A DNA stretch of 64,000 nt from Hymenopus coronatus (lineage: Eukaryota; Arthropoda; Insecta; Mantodea; Hymenopodidae): contig CM060881.1 of assembly GCA_030762935.1 (NCBI GenBank), forward strand, positions 101,694,501 to 101,758,500. The letters run 5' to 3'. This document shows, piece by piece, positions 23,720 to 33,481 of the stretch; position 1 is the stretch's first letter; each line of letters starts with the position of its first letter. Under the pieces are notes generated by a model that was not told where the DNA came from, searched no databases, and saw only the letters and a list, made by a program, of their open reading frames with translations. The position numbers and the translations under genes are program-made.

Positions 23720-24790
23720 GAATTGGGAAAATGTATCAGAGAAATTCTTAGTTACAAAAGGTTTACGTCAGGGTTGTAGTTTATCAACAACCCTTTTCAA
23801 CATATTAAACAAGCTTTACAAAATTGGAAAACTAAATGCAGATATATCGGAATTCATATAGATAATTCAACAATTTATACCCTAAGTTATGATGACCAAA
23901 TAGTTATAGCTCAGTACTATAAAGATTTAGAATATATGAGTAGAAAACGTATTAAAGAATATAATAGATGGAGATTAAAAATGAATCTAAAGAAACAATC
24001 TACTTTTTATTTGGAGATGAAGAATAAGATCTAGTTTTAGAAGACGGCATGGGATGCACTAAAAGAAGTGAAGAGAGTATGTACTTAGGGGTGAAGATAT
24101 CTTCAAACTGTAGTCAAGAAGAGGAAATTAAATTTAGAACTCAAAATGGCAGAATAGCAATATACATGCTGAGTGAAGTACGAGTTATGGGACAAGTATA
24201 TGACTTAAGAAATCAAATTACAGATATTTAAATCAATAACATTAGGAGTACGTTAACTTATGCGGTAGAAAATTGGACACTGAATAGGAATTTAAATTTA
24301 AAATTATCATCTACCAAAATGGACTGTTTTAGGAGATTCACTAGGCACTCTAAATTAGAAAAAAAAAAAAAAAAATCTAACAAAGTGATAAGGCAAGCCA
24401 TGGAAGTTCAAAATGTAATTTTAGATTTTATAACTAGAATGGTACGGGGATGTCCGTTGAATGCCTTCCGGTCCCCATGGCCACGCTCGCTAAGGCGTCT
24501 TGCTTTGGTGCTTCGTGGGCAGGGGATCGTGGGTTCGAGTCCCGCATTGGGCGTGGGTGTTATATGTTTGTGCAATGTGTATATGTTTGTGCAAATGAAC
24601 AGTAAAACCAGTAATCATACAGTAAAATTTAGGGGGGAAAATGTAAACAGGTGATACAGCGCCGGAGTCCTGACCAGACTCCGGTCCTGTTTAAAAAAAG
24701 AATCCGAGATAAGATTACCAAAACAAGTTTTAGAACGAAACCCATCTGGCAGAGGAAGACGTTTCGACATAGAACCTGTAAACCTGTTTA
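23720..24790 (+). pseudogene. Non-LTR retrotransposon RT remnant, split by SINE-4
   Basis: The plus strand encodes, with frameshifts, a reverse transcriptase C-terminal half. In order: KGLRQGCSLS-TLFNI (RT domain GLRQG-CxLSP box, 23755-23800); a degenerate catalytic box in SYDDQIVIAQYY (23890-23915); EYNRWRLKMNLKKQS; YLGVKISSNCSQEEEIK (24083-24130); then TYAVENWTLNRNL and SKLEKKKKK; and VQNVILDFITRMVRG at 24410-24450. SINE-4 sits at 24466-24700, and PSGRGRRFD, the conserved basic motif expected next, appears just after it at about 24744-24770. The order fits one LINE interrupted by the SINE. Stops make it non-functional; the endonuclease half is absent. Confidence 0.8.
24466..24700 (+). mobile_element. 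SINE-4, tRNA-derived, inside a LINE
   Basis: Head: TCCCCATGGCCACGCTCGCT (A-box region), a long variable arm and B-box GGGTTCGAGTCCCGC, pointing to a class II (Ser/Leu-like) tRNA parent. The body contains TTATATGTTTGTGCAATGTG and ends in a hairpin (CCGGAGTC at 24662-24669, GACTCCGG at 24677-24684) just before the A tail. Other copies are at 45453 and 62347. I found no clear target duplication. Confidence 0.85.
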
Positions 24791-24892
24791 TAAATATAAT
24801 TGTTATTATTATTATTATTATTACAGTGAAACGCTGCGTACTCTCATGTGCAGATTTTGTTGTGGTGCCTTAATGATAAATAAGAGTAACGC

Positions 24893-25115
24893 ACCCCCCT
24901 GGGTAATGTAGGGGTAGCGAGTCTGCCTCAGATTCAACAGGTTGCCAGTTTGCATCTCGCTTAGGGTGAGCTATCCGGATGAGGTTTATTTTCGGGGTTT
25001 TTGTTTACTCTGAGAATACAAATTCGAGTAACTTAAAGTCCTATAGACCGCGAGATCATGTGAGCATCACTTCACCGTTTTCATTAATTGATTCTGATGA
25101 CCAATCAGGCTAAAG
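24893..25115 (+). mobile_element. SINE-6, tRNA-derived
   Basis: Decayed tRNA-like head (GGTAATGTAGGGGTAGCGAG; B-box relic CCAGTTTGCATCTCGC) and a body matching 7538-7755 in reverse. See that entry. Confidence 0.7.
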
Positions 25116-25389
25116 GACGGGACGTTGGGCTTAAAAAACAGCTATTGGTGAACACTGATAGATAAAGACTGTTACTGTAGTGGAAAGCAGTTAGTATCGC
25201 ATTCGGTCTCTTGTGTATTATCACTGAAAACTGCGAGAGCACGTTCTCTACGTTTTGCAACGAAGGCCGCTCGCACCATTGTGACATATGGGGAAAATAT
25301 TAGGTATATTAGCATAAAACAATAAAAGGGAATACATTATTATGATAGGTGTTGTTACAGTGATAGTTAAAGTGTAGCAACGGTTTTTA

Positions 25390-26200
25390 ATTTCCCTACA
25401 CGTACTATGTACATAGTGTATATAGAAGGTATTGTACTCCACCCAAAAATTCGATACCGAGATTTCACCGAAAATATATGTTTTAGTGTCCGCTGTATAA
25501 AAAAATTCAGTCTATGTGTCTGTGTACACGATAACTCAAAAATGAAAGTCGGTAAAATACCAAATGCGACACGAAGACAAAAATTCTCCCACCCCAAACT
25601 ACCCTTTACATGGAACTTTTTTCGAAAATTTTGATTTTATGAAAAATGGCTCTAACGATTTTGATTAAAACATCGTATATTAAAGATATTTACCTAACAA
25701 ATAAAATGTATATCTTGAATTTTCTGGAAGTAGCCTCTGAATACCACTTTATTCTGGATGCATATTACGGAATTTTGTATAACTGCTAAACCATAAGAGA
25801 TGGACAAAAGCTTACCACACAAAAAATGTAGAGCACATTAGAACACAACATTTGTTATATACATATTTTTTCGTGAGATTTGATCGTTTTTTTTTTCTTT
25901 GTTTTTTTTAGATATTTAGATATTTTGGTTTCACCGTTAAAATACTTACACTTTTCTCATACAGGAATTTGTCAACTTGTGTCCATACAAACAAAGGAAC
26001 TTTAGTTACATAGCAACCAGCTTTTGATTATCACTTTAACCTAAATGCTTCTTATTTCGTTTTTAATTACAAGCAAGCAAGTAATAACAGTATTTCTGTT
26101 TTTTTCTCGATTAGCATGAAGTCAATAGAATCATAAGCTTTTTAACAATAATTTGTTGCAGAGATGTAGAGAAAGTTATGTGAATATAACACATCAGATG
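25390..26200 (+). repeat. HP-870 repeat, full length
   Basis: Hairpin end CGTACTATGTACATAGTGTA, CCACCCAAAAATTCGATACC, GAGATTTCACCG, TTTTCTGGAAGTAGCCTCTG, GAATTTGTCAACTTGTGTCC, and far end GATGTAGAGAAAGTTATG. All landmarks are in order. The TG microsatellite is short here. Confidence 0.92.
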
Positions 26201-26534
26201 TTTGGTAAAGCATTGTTCAAATTAGCTGGAGATGGGGAAGGGATAAGCTCGCGACCCGTTGAAGATAGCGGTGCTTGGGTAACAGTGGTTAGTTAGATTG
26301 GGATAAAATATAACCGCCTCCTCGGCCCCGTAAGAGTCGACGCCAAGATGTTTGTAGATTAACCTGCCCAACAACATGGTAAACACATTTTATAATGGGA
26401 AACGGTGTTTGATTTAATAGTAATATTCCTGAGCCTCTCCACTTTCATTGTGAATGATGATGTAATGCTCCATATGAGCTTACCCTCCGATCATGAGCCA
26501 AGGAAATGATTTGGTTTTTAAATTATAAATTAGA
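26201..26534. other. No firmly recognised feature
   Basis: GC-richer at 26230-26345. It may be the eroded left part of the MITE-1 copy that follows, but I could not align it. Confidence 0.35.
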
Positions 26535-26685
26535 TGATGGGTGACACTATTTGCTCACCTGCCACTGTCCGGTGATTGCTTCCAAATACTCCGTTGAATT
26601 CAGCAACTTTTTTATCTCACGAAGATTTATCTGCACTCTTGAAATAAGGCACTGTTGGGCCACCTGGTATAACTCTTGAGAAGCC
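26535..26685 (+). mobile_element. MITE-1, right end
   Basis: Right terminal repeat CTCCGTTGAATTCAGCAAC, CACTGTTGGGCCACCTGGTA. The left terminal repeat was not found. Confidence 0.65.
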
Positions 26686-26982
26686 CCGGAAAATCTAATT
26701 TCACTTTACAGCGAAGAAGAAGACATCATCTATGTGACAGCTGCATCTACGAAGAACTGAGAGAGATAACAAATGCCAGGTAAAGAGGCAAAAGTAATTA
26801 ATTAACTGCTTCAAGGGTGGGGGTTATCTGCATTAGTAACCTCAAACTGCTGGGTTATACTTAAAACCCTTGCAAAATATAACTGCCTCCCATTTCAGAT
26901 CGGTATCATAAAGCCTGAGCATATTTTAACACGGACAATTATTAGGTACACAGAGACTGATCTCTATTTCAATAACTCTTAT
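26686..26982. other. No recognised feature
   Basis: Nothing supported. Confidence 0.5.
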
Positions 26983-28125
26983 TGCTTTCTCGACCATGTA
27001 TATACAATGTACATAGTAGGTAGAGATGGTATCAGTCGCCCTCGTGGTGTAATGGTTACCATGCTGACTTCATATACCCAAGGTCGCGGGTTCAAACCCG
27101 GCGGAGGACGATGGTGTAAAAATCCTTAGCATGGCTTCCTTCGGAAGGGAGGTAAAGCCGTGGGTGCCGTGTCTTAGATTTACAGCACGTAAAAGAACCT
27201 TAAACTTGATAGAGAGGCTTCTGAGCAAAATTAAGCGGTCTTTCACGCCCAATTTAGAATGGGACGCTGAGAACCACAGCAGTTAAAGAGCGTCCATAAA
27301 TAACATGCCATTTACATTTTTTTTTTCGAGATGGTATCGTTTTCAATCCAAAAATTCGATACCGAGATTTCAACGGAAAAACAAGTTTAGAGACCTCCTG
27401 GATAAATTAATACTTAAATAAACCATTTTTAGAGAAAGGTCCGTGTGTGTCTGTCTCTCTGTGTGCCTGTGAAGAGCATAACACAACAAAGTCAGTTAAA
27501 TATCGAACTTGTTATTTAAGTTTAGTATCTTCCCAGGATACAACATCAAGTTCTTCAAAATAATACCCAACCCCAAACTACACTTTACATTTATCGAACT
27601 TTTAGATTTTCCAGTGTTCTTTTTTCTAAAATAGCTCTAACAATCTAGATTGGAATGGAGTATGTTAAAGATGTTTAGATGGATAATAAAATGTATATGC
27701 TGATTTTTGTGGAAATAGCTCCCTAAGATCTGCTCTTTCTGAATGACTTTCGCATAAACTAAATCGTGAGATATACAAAACCTTATTACACAAAATATAT
27801 ACATCTCAGTGAAACACACACTTAATGCCATATACAATTTGTTTTAGCTAACCATTCCAGAGCTATTCCCCGTTATTGGTTTCAACTTTAATATATTACA
27901 TGTATCTCAAACAGCAATACCTCATCCATTCCATATCTCTTTTGATTTACTCCTGACCATGTAGACAATGACAACCTCATAGCGAAAGTGTTCTAGTGCG
28001 CTTTGGCTTATGAGGAACTAAGTAGTAAGAAATTTATACTAATGTTTATCTTGATTAGCATTCTGTAGATAAAATAATAATCTTTTTTTAAGAAAACTTT
28101 GTTTGCAGAATAGATAGAATGAAAA
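26983..28125 (+). repeat. HP-870 repeat interrupted by SINE-1
   Basis: The hairpin end (ATACAATGTACATAGTAGGT) is at 26998-27022. The body resumes at 27339 (CCAAAAATTCGATACCGAG) and runs to the far end at about 28125. SINE-1 lies between, flanked by GAGATGGTATC on both sides, so HP-870 was in place before SINE-1 arrived. Confidence 0.9.
27034..27327 (+). mobile_element. SINE-1, full length, with target duplication
   Basis: The most complete SINE-1. The head (27035-27110) folds as a tRNA: acceptor strands TCGCCCTC and GAGGACGA pair with one mismatch, A-box TGGTGTAATGGTTACC, B-box GGTTCAAACCC. The body carries the TTCCTTCGGAAGGGAGG hairpin and a CTTAGATTTACAGCACGTAA box and ends in a T-rich tail. 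The 11-bp GAGATGGTATC occurs at 27023-27033 and 27328-27338. Transcription would be from the internal RNA polymerase III promoter in the head. A, B boxes and tRNA fold are intact enough that this copy, or its source, may have been recently active. Confidence 0.93.
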
Positions 28126-28139
28126 TCGTTATAACTATT

Positions 28140-28325
28140 TTGAGAAAATAGAATTATCATTTTTGATTTATGTTGCTCACATACACACAGATATTCTTTA
28201 AAGTGTTAATTTTGGATTCAGGTTGTACTTCCGGTGATATAAAAATTTTGGCTGGTGTGAAATAGCTTCTCTACTGACTTTGTGCATTGTACATACGTGG
28301 TAGAGAAAGTAAAATAGCATTAATA
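28140..28325 (-). repeat. HP-870, hairpin end only
   Basis: Reverse fragment: TTCCGGTGATATAAAAATTTT, then GTACATACGTGGTAGAGAAAGT at the hairpin end. Confidence 0.75.
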
Positions 28326-28728
28326 TATGCATGAAAATAATTTCCACAGAACTGCACACCGGAGTAGACGACCCTTTCTGAGTATTTTATCAGTAAAAGT
28401 AAGTTTGCTAAATATAAGAAAGATGAGTAGATGTCTACTAGCTGCTATGCATGTATGTATCAAAGCCATTGTTTCAGAACATATGCGCAAATTATAGCGT
28501 ATGCGAGAGGTGTAATTATAACAATGGATGCTCAGCTATTCTGTGTGTTATGTCCTGTGTCCTAACCTGACCTCAAGTTAAACAGCTGTACTCTACGAAA
28601 GGATCCGTTGTCACGTCCTTAGATCTCGCGCAGTTATATACACTACAATAATTGTGATTGAGTTATAGTTATAGTTTTAGCATAATCATTATCTTACTAA
28701 GAAAAATAAATGTGCAATACTTATTTCA
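28326..28728. other. No recognised feature
   Basis: Nothing supported; ends in a T run (28729-28749). Confidence 0.5.
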
Positions 28729-28749
28729 TTTTTTTTTTTTTTTTTTTTG

Positions 28750-29325
28750 CTTTCTGTACATAGCATATAGGTAGAGAAGTTGTTGTCTTTACTAAAAAAT
28801 TTGATACCAAGATTTCAATGGAAATAAACGCTTTAGCGCCTCCTAAATTAAAAAAAAAATAGACAAAATCCGTTTGTGTGTGTCGTGTGTCTTTCAATAG
28901 ATAACTCAAAAACAAAAATTTGGTTAACTACCAAACTTGATATTTAATTCCAAGAATGAAATACAAACATTTTCAAGAAATTTCCCTTGCCCAAATTATT
29001 GGTACTTTACGTGCAGAATATTTCGAAAGTTTGGCTTTCTCACAAACGGCTCTGATAACTTTTTATTAAAATACCGTATATTAAAGATACTCATATGAAA
29101 AATAAAATGTAGGTCTCAAATTTTCTGAGTATAGCCTCTAAAGTCTTCTTCATTCTGAAAAACTTTTCTACAATGTAAGCCGTAAAAATTAGAAAAGAGG
29201 TCACTACAGAAATGATATAAGCCCGTAAAAGCACACAATTTATGTCACACACTTTTTTGTATTGTTAACCATATTCCTTGTTATTGGTTTCAATTTTAAA
29301 ATGCTTAAACTATACTTCTTGGTCA
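28750..29325 (+). repeat. HP-870 repeat, hairpin half
   Basis: From GTAGAGAAGTTGTTGTC through TTTGATACCAAGATTTCAAT and a TG run to GTTATTGGTTTCAATTTTAA. Truncated at the far end, where it meets a reverse copy. Confidence 0.8.
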
Positions 29326-29329
29326 TGCA

Positions 29330-29572
29330 AAGATAATGAATTTCAATCACTTATATATCAAGTTTAGTATTTTATCGACTTTTCGTTTTTGAGTTACCAT
29401 GTTCGCAGACACGGACACATACAGACGGATCATTTTATAAAAATACCTCCTTTTGGGTATTGGAGACCCTAAAACATCTATTTCCGATGAAATCTCGGTA
29501 TCGAATTTTTGGGTGGAATTCAATACCTTCTGTATACATTATGTACAATAGTATGTATAGAGAAATTATGCA
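29330..29572 (-). repeat. HP-870, hairpin end, inverted against neighbour
   Basis: Reverse fragment with CGACTTTTCGTTTTTGAGTT, CCGATGAAATCTCGGTATCG and a decayed hairpin at 29535-29572. It forms an inverted pair with 28750-29325. Confidence 0.85.
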
Positions 29573-29579
29573 ACAGATA

Positions 29580-30130
29580 GCAAAATCTCAAAAGAAAAAA
29601 ATAGCAGGTTTGGAAAGAAATGACCGCATAATTAAATCTAAAAGGTTAATGCACGTGACTGAAAACATTAAAATTGTGTTACGAAAATATATATAAAAAA
29701 ATGCTCCAAAACTCAGCGCAAAAGATAAAGTTGAAATGCACAAAACAGGAGGTTTGTGCCGTCTCTCTTGGACGAAACTGGCCACAAGCTAATTGCAGTG
29801 CTGAAAACGCAGTTTCTGCCAATTAGTAGGTTTGTTTGTGATGGTGATGTGTATTTCCATGCCGAAGAAATCGCTGACGTGGGTATGGAAGTTACCTGTA
29901 TTTCTCCGCAAGTGGATTTAAATGACGCCCAACTGGAGGTCTGCGCTTCGTAGGAGGAAAAAATGTAGTTTATTGAACTGAGTCTCTCAATGCCGCAGAT
30001 GGTCATTTACTGATATCAATGACACATTTTATAAGAGGAAGCTGGAATGTTTAGAGGAAGAACATTAATTGAAAAACAAGGAACAAGAACCGAAAATGAA
30101 AACTGTAGAATTGTTACTAGAACAAAAAAT
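29580..30130 (+). pseudogene. Harbinger-associated Myb/SANT-like protein, remnant
   Basis: The frame KNAPKLSAKDKVEMHKTGG (29697-29755), after one in-frame stop, resembles the end of the Myb/SANT-like DNA-binding domain found in the second protein of PIF/Harbinger elements. A shifted frame continues LDETGHKLIAVLKTQFLPI and a D/E-rich stretch. A third frame near 30030-30110 reads YKRKLECLEEEH then a K/E-rich helix, the usual C-terminal coiled coil. The transposase remnant lies convergently at 30451-31004, the arrangement expected of a two-gene Harbinger. Stops and shifts make it dead. Zeste-like host proteins share this fold, but the neighbour argues for the transposon. Confidence 0.65.
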
Positions 30131-30450
30131 AATATTTTAAAAGTTAAAACAATGTAATTTGTGGGATTGAGTTAGAAAATAATCAACAGTGAATACCCAA
30201 AAGTGTTGTTAATTAGTACAGTTCTCAATGCTGTGTTTTCCTTTCTATCTCTTTGATTTAAATCAGGTATATACAATTTTTGATAAACTCTTTAAATGGC
30301 ATCATCAACGTAAAGGGCGTCGTCATCTGTTTTAATGACCATGGTATGTAATACAAATCTTGCTACTATTATAGGAGGAACTCGAAGTTATTTCACAGCC
30401 AATTTCATTGTTAAACATGGGAATCTTAACAACCCCAAAAGACCTTTTAA

Positions 30451-31004
30451 TTACTGATCTTCTTTGTCTATAAGTCCTGTTTCTTCATGCATTAACTTAA
30501 ATAAGTAATGACAGCAGCGGCAAGAACAGTCTCCTAGGAGCACACCTCGGGAAAATTTTTCAGCTTCAAACTGAGCATGATTTCTGAAATTTCTAAAAAT
30601 ATTGCTATCATGTGCTGAATCAGGCCACCAGCAACAACTTTGTGGAAACATTTAAACATTTGGTAAGCATGGTAATTTGTGTAAATCGCAACATTTTTCC
30701 AATTCGGTGATATAATTCGGATATGTGTGCAGTGTATTTCACCTAAAACTCCTGGGAAATTACATACATTATTGAAATCTCGCGCAACCTTTCTTATTTC
30801 ACCCTCTTCCATTGGCATAAGGAAACGAGGCCTTAAAGGTATTGCTCTACGTGCAGTCCATTTATTTATATTAAATACATCCCCAATTACCATCTTGAAG
30901 CTTCCATTTGCATAGAACTGGTCGTTAATTGTGCATGTATTTGACTACATGCTTTGATAGTCGAAATCTCATTTTGAATTCTCTGTCATTAAATTCTAAG
31001 ATGG
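30451..31004 (-). pseudogene. PIF/Harbinger transposase (HARBI1-like), remnant
   Basis: Read on the minus strand: EFNDREFKMRFRLSKHVV (30935-31000), a frameshift, then FYANGSFKMVIGDVFNINKW, IRKVARDFNNVCNFPGVLGE-IHCTHIRI (30715-30810), and after a second shift near 30635 SAHDSNIFRNF and LLGDCSCRCCHYL. These are the HARBI1-type DDE landmarks in order: the first catalytic block is normally IDCTHI and here the aspartate is histidine; the second (HDS) aspartate is kept; the last glutamate block is missing. About 200 residues remain of a usual 350-400. A stop ends it at 30451. It is a fossil; target duplication and terminal repeats were not located. Confidence 0.88.
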
Positions 31005-31489
31005 TTTCTTTCTGAAATTTGAAAACAATATGCAATATAGTATAGGTTATAAACCCAATGAATCATAAAATTACAATTGTGAAATAAAGAGATCAAATAC
31101 AGGTAACCACATAAATGCATTACTTACCATTTTAATAGGCTATAAGTACAAATAATACATTACAAAAAGGCAATAATTATGAAATAAAAAGGAAAATTAT
31201 CTAAGAAACCACAAAAATGGTTTCTTACCATTTTATTTAAACCTGTTCTATGCATTTTTTTTTTCTTTATTTCAACATAAAGTTCTGCTGATCTAAGTTC
31301 CATTGATTAACCAGAGAGAATTCAGCAGTTAGATTTGATCTTAGATGAAAAGACCATGAACTTGGATCAATGTTTATGTAACCAAAATTCTAAGTTTAAC
31401 TTGACTGATGATTATTTTCAGATGGTTCACACCAGATTAACTTTTACGCAACCGGATCTAAACAAATTACGAAAATATTTTCTTCCCAA
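31005..31489. other. Probable Harbinger flank, nothing recognised
   Basis: AT-rich, with a direct repetition of a CTTACCATTTTA motif near 31120 and 31225. May hold the outer part of the Harbinger element. Confidence 0.35.
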
Positions 31490-32050
31490 TCCAGTATGAA
31501 GAGTTCTTCAGAGACTATTAAAAAGCTCAAGATATGCACTCATCTGTCATAAAGTATCTTACATGTATGCTATTTCAATCAACATTGAGGCTCTTTTAGA
31601 CAAAGTCAGAATTTTAAAAAATGTGTCATGCGAAGGGTAGCTTTATCAAATCGAGTGGGAGATGTTGCTTTATTAATAGCTATTGCACGAATATTAAATT
31701 TTGGTTGATAAAATTAGAGTTTTTATTTGGATTGTATAGTAAATACAAGTGACTTATATTTAATTTTATAATTAGTGCGGATTTCCTGAAAATCTTCGTG
31801 TTTCAGCCTTGGGAGATATTAAACTTAAATACCAAGCTTTTAAAGAACGTTTAAATCCCTTAATATCTAATTATTTATTATATATTATGGTTCTATTGTA
31901 TTTTCTTTATGAATTATGCTGTCCACACACGCACACACACACGGTCATTTTACTAAAAGTACTTCGATTCAGGGCCCAAAACGTGTATTTTCTGTGAAAT
32001 CTCAATATCGACTTTTTGGATGAAATATAATACTTTGCAAATAGTTTGCA
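31490..32050 (-). repeat. HP-870 repeat with small insertion
   Basis: Reverse copy: CAGTATGAAGAGTTCTTCAG, then about 130 bp of foreign AT-rich DNA (31640-31770), GAAAATCTTCGTGTTTCAGC, a CA run, and TCTGTGAAATCTCAATATCG to a decayed hairpin end. Confidence 0.8.
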
Positions 32051-32198
32051 AATTGTTAAGAAAAGACATTTCATAGTAATTGACTCCAATATTAAGAGTC
32101 ACGTCAACCTGAATCGGACGAGAAATGTACGGAGTACATATATAGAAGTTTATATTTGTGTATGTGTAGAACAGTAAGTCGAAGCTCCACTTAAGTCT

Positions 32199-33018
32199 TT
32201 TACTCTCTTTATACACAATGTATATTGTACGTATTGTAATGCAAAAATTCAATACCGAGATTTCACCGGAAATATATGTTTTGAGACCCCCTGAATCCAA
32301 AAAAAGCATTTTTAGGAAAATGAACGTGTGTGTGTGTGTCTGTCTGTCTGCCTGTGTGTGTGGGTGTGTGTTTGTGTGCAGCACAGCTCAAAAATGAAAA
32401 GGCCGTTAAAAACCAAACTTGGTATTTAAGTTTGGTATCTTCCAAGGATGCGACACGAAGATTTTCAAGAAAATCCCCCCACCCCAAACTACCCTTTATA
32501 TGGAAAAATATTCGAAAATTTTGATTTTCTTAAAAATGGCTCTTACATTTTGATTAAAATCTCGTATATTTAAGACATTAACTTGACAAATAAAATGTAT
32601 ATCTTGAGTTTTCTGGGAATAGCCTCTGAAGACTACTTTATTCTGGATGAATTTTACGGAATTTTGCATAACTGCTAAACCATAAGAGATGGACAAAAAC
32701 TTATCAAACAAAAAATGTACAGCACGTTAAAACACAAAATTTAAGTTATATACATTTTTCTTCGTGGAGTTGATCGTTTTTTAGATACTCGTTGTTGTTG
32801 GTTTCAGCTTTGAAAAACACACTTTTCTGATACAGGAATTTGTCAACTCCTGTCCATACAAACAAAGGAACTTCAGTCACATAGCAACTAGCTTTTGACT
32901 ATCACTTTAACCTATGATAATCCCGCATTTCCCTTCTACTTTCAAGGAAGTAAATAATATAATTTGTTGCAGAGATGTAGGGAAAGCCATGTGAATGGAA
33001 CACATCAGCTTTTTTTTA
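32199..33018 (+). repeat. HP-870 repeat, full length, long TG tract
   Basis: All landmarks in order, including the longest TG microsatellite of the family (about 32325-32380). The hairpin is altered to ACACAATGTATATTGTACGT; the far end is GATGTAGGGAAAGCCATG. Confidence 0.92.
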
Positions 33019-33481
33019 ATCAATTTGTTATTATTTTTAAGTTATTAAATTATGGTGTGAAGATGTGGCTCATCTTAATAGTGACCTCTGGTAACAACTC
33101 TGTGCAGGGTCTCACGCAAAGTCGCTACTTCTTTAGTACACGAATTTGAACACCTCATCTTGAAGAATGGAGGGAAAGGGCACCTTTTGTTACAACACAA
33201 TGAGGGTTTCTTATCCTGAAGATGAAACTCACGACCTTGTGATGCACTGCCCGTATTCTAATGGATTGGCCAGACATACACAAAATTCATACATACCCAC
33301 CTGAGATGAAACAGTGTTTAGAAGCCTTTACGATAGAAATATTAAATGTTATGATATTATCGTTTGTTTGTCGGAGTAAGAGAATCAATTAGCATAGAAA
33401 ATATTTTATGACAAGGATTTTTCTAGCTACTATCGTTCAATTTTTGTTTTCTGGAAAACGAACTTTGCTTACAAAATCTCA
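33019..33481. other. No recognised feature
   Basis: Nothing supported between two forward HP-870 copies. Confidence 0.5.

Noticed and set aside
26230..26345. Another SINE
   Set aside because: GC-richer and compact, but without A or B boxes or a second copy.
27034..27110. tRNA gene
   Set aside because: The fold and boxes are tRNA-like, but the sequence continues into a repeated body and is flanked by a target duplication, so it is a SINE head. The same holds for the heads at 3003, 11990, 24466, 45453, 48780, 59398 and 62347.
29713..30006. 97-residue minus-strand protein
   Set aside because: It is antisense to the Harbinger Myb/SANT-like remnant, which explains the openness.
32325..32380. 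Separate CA/TG microsatellite locus
   Set aside because: It is the internal tract of HP-870 and occurs at the same position in most copies.
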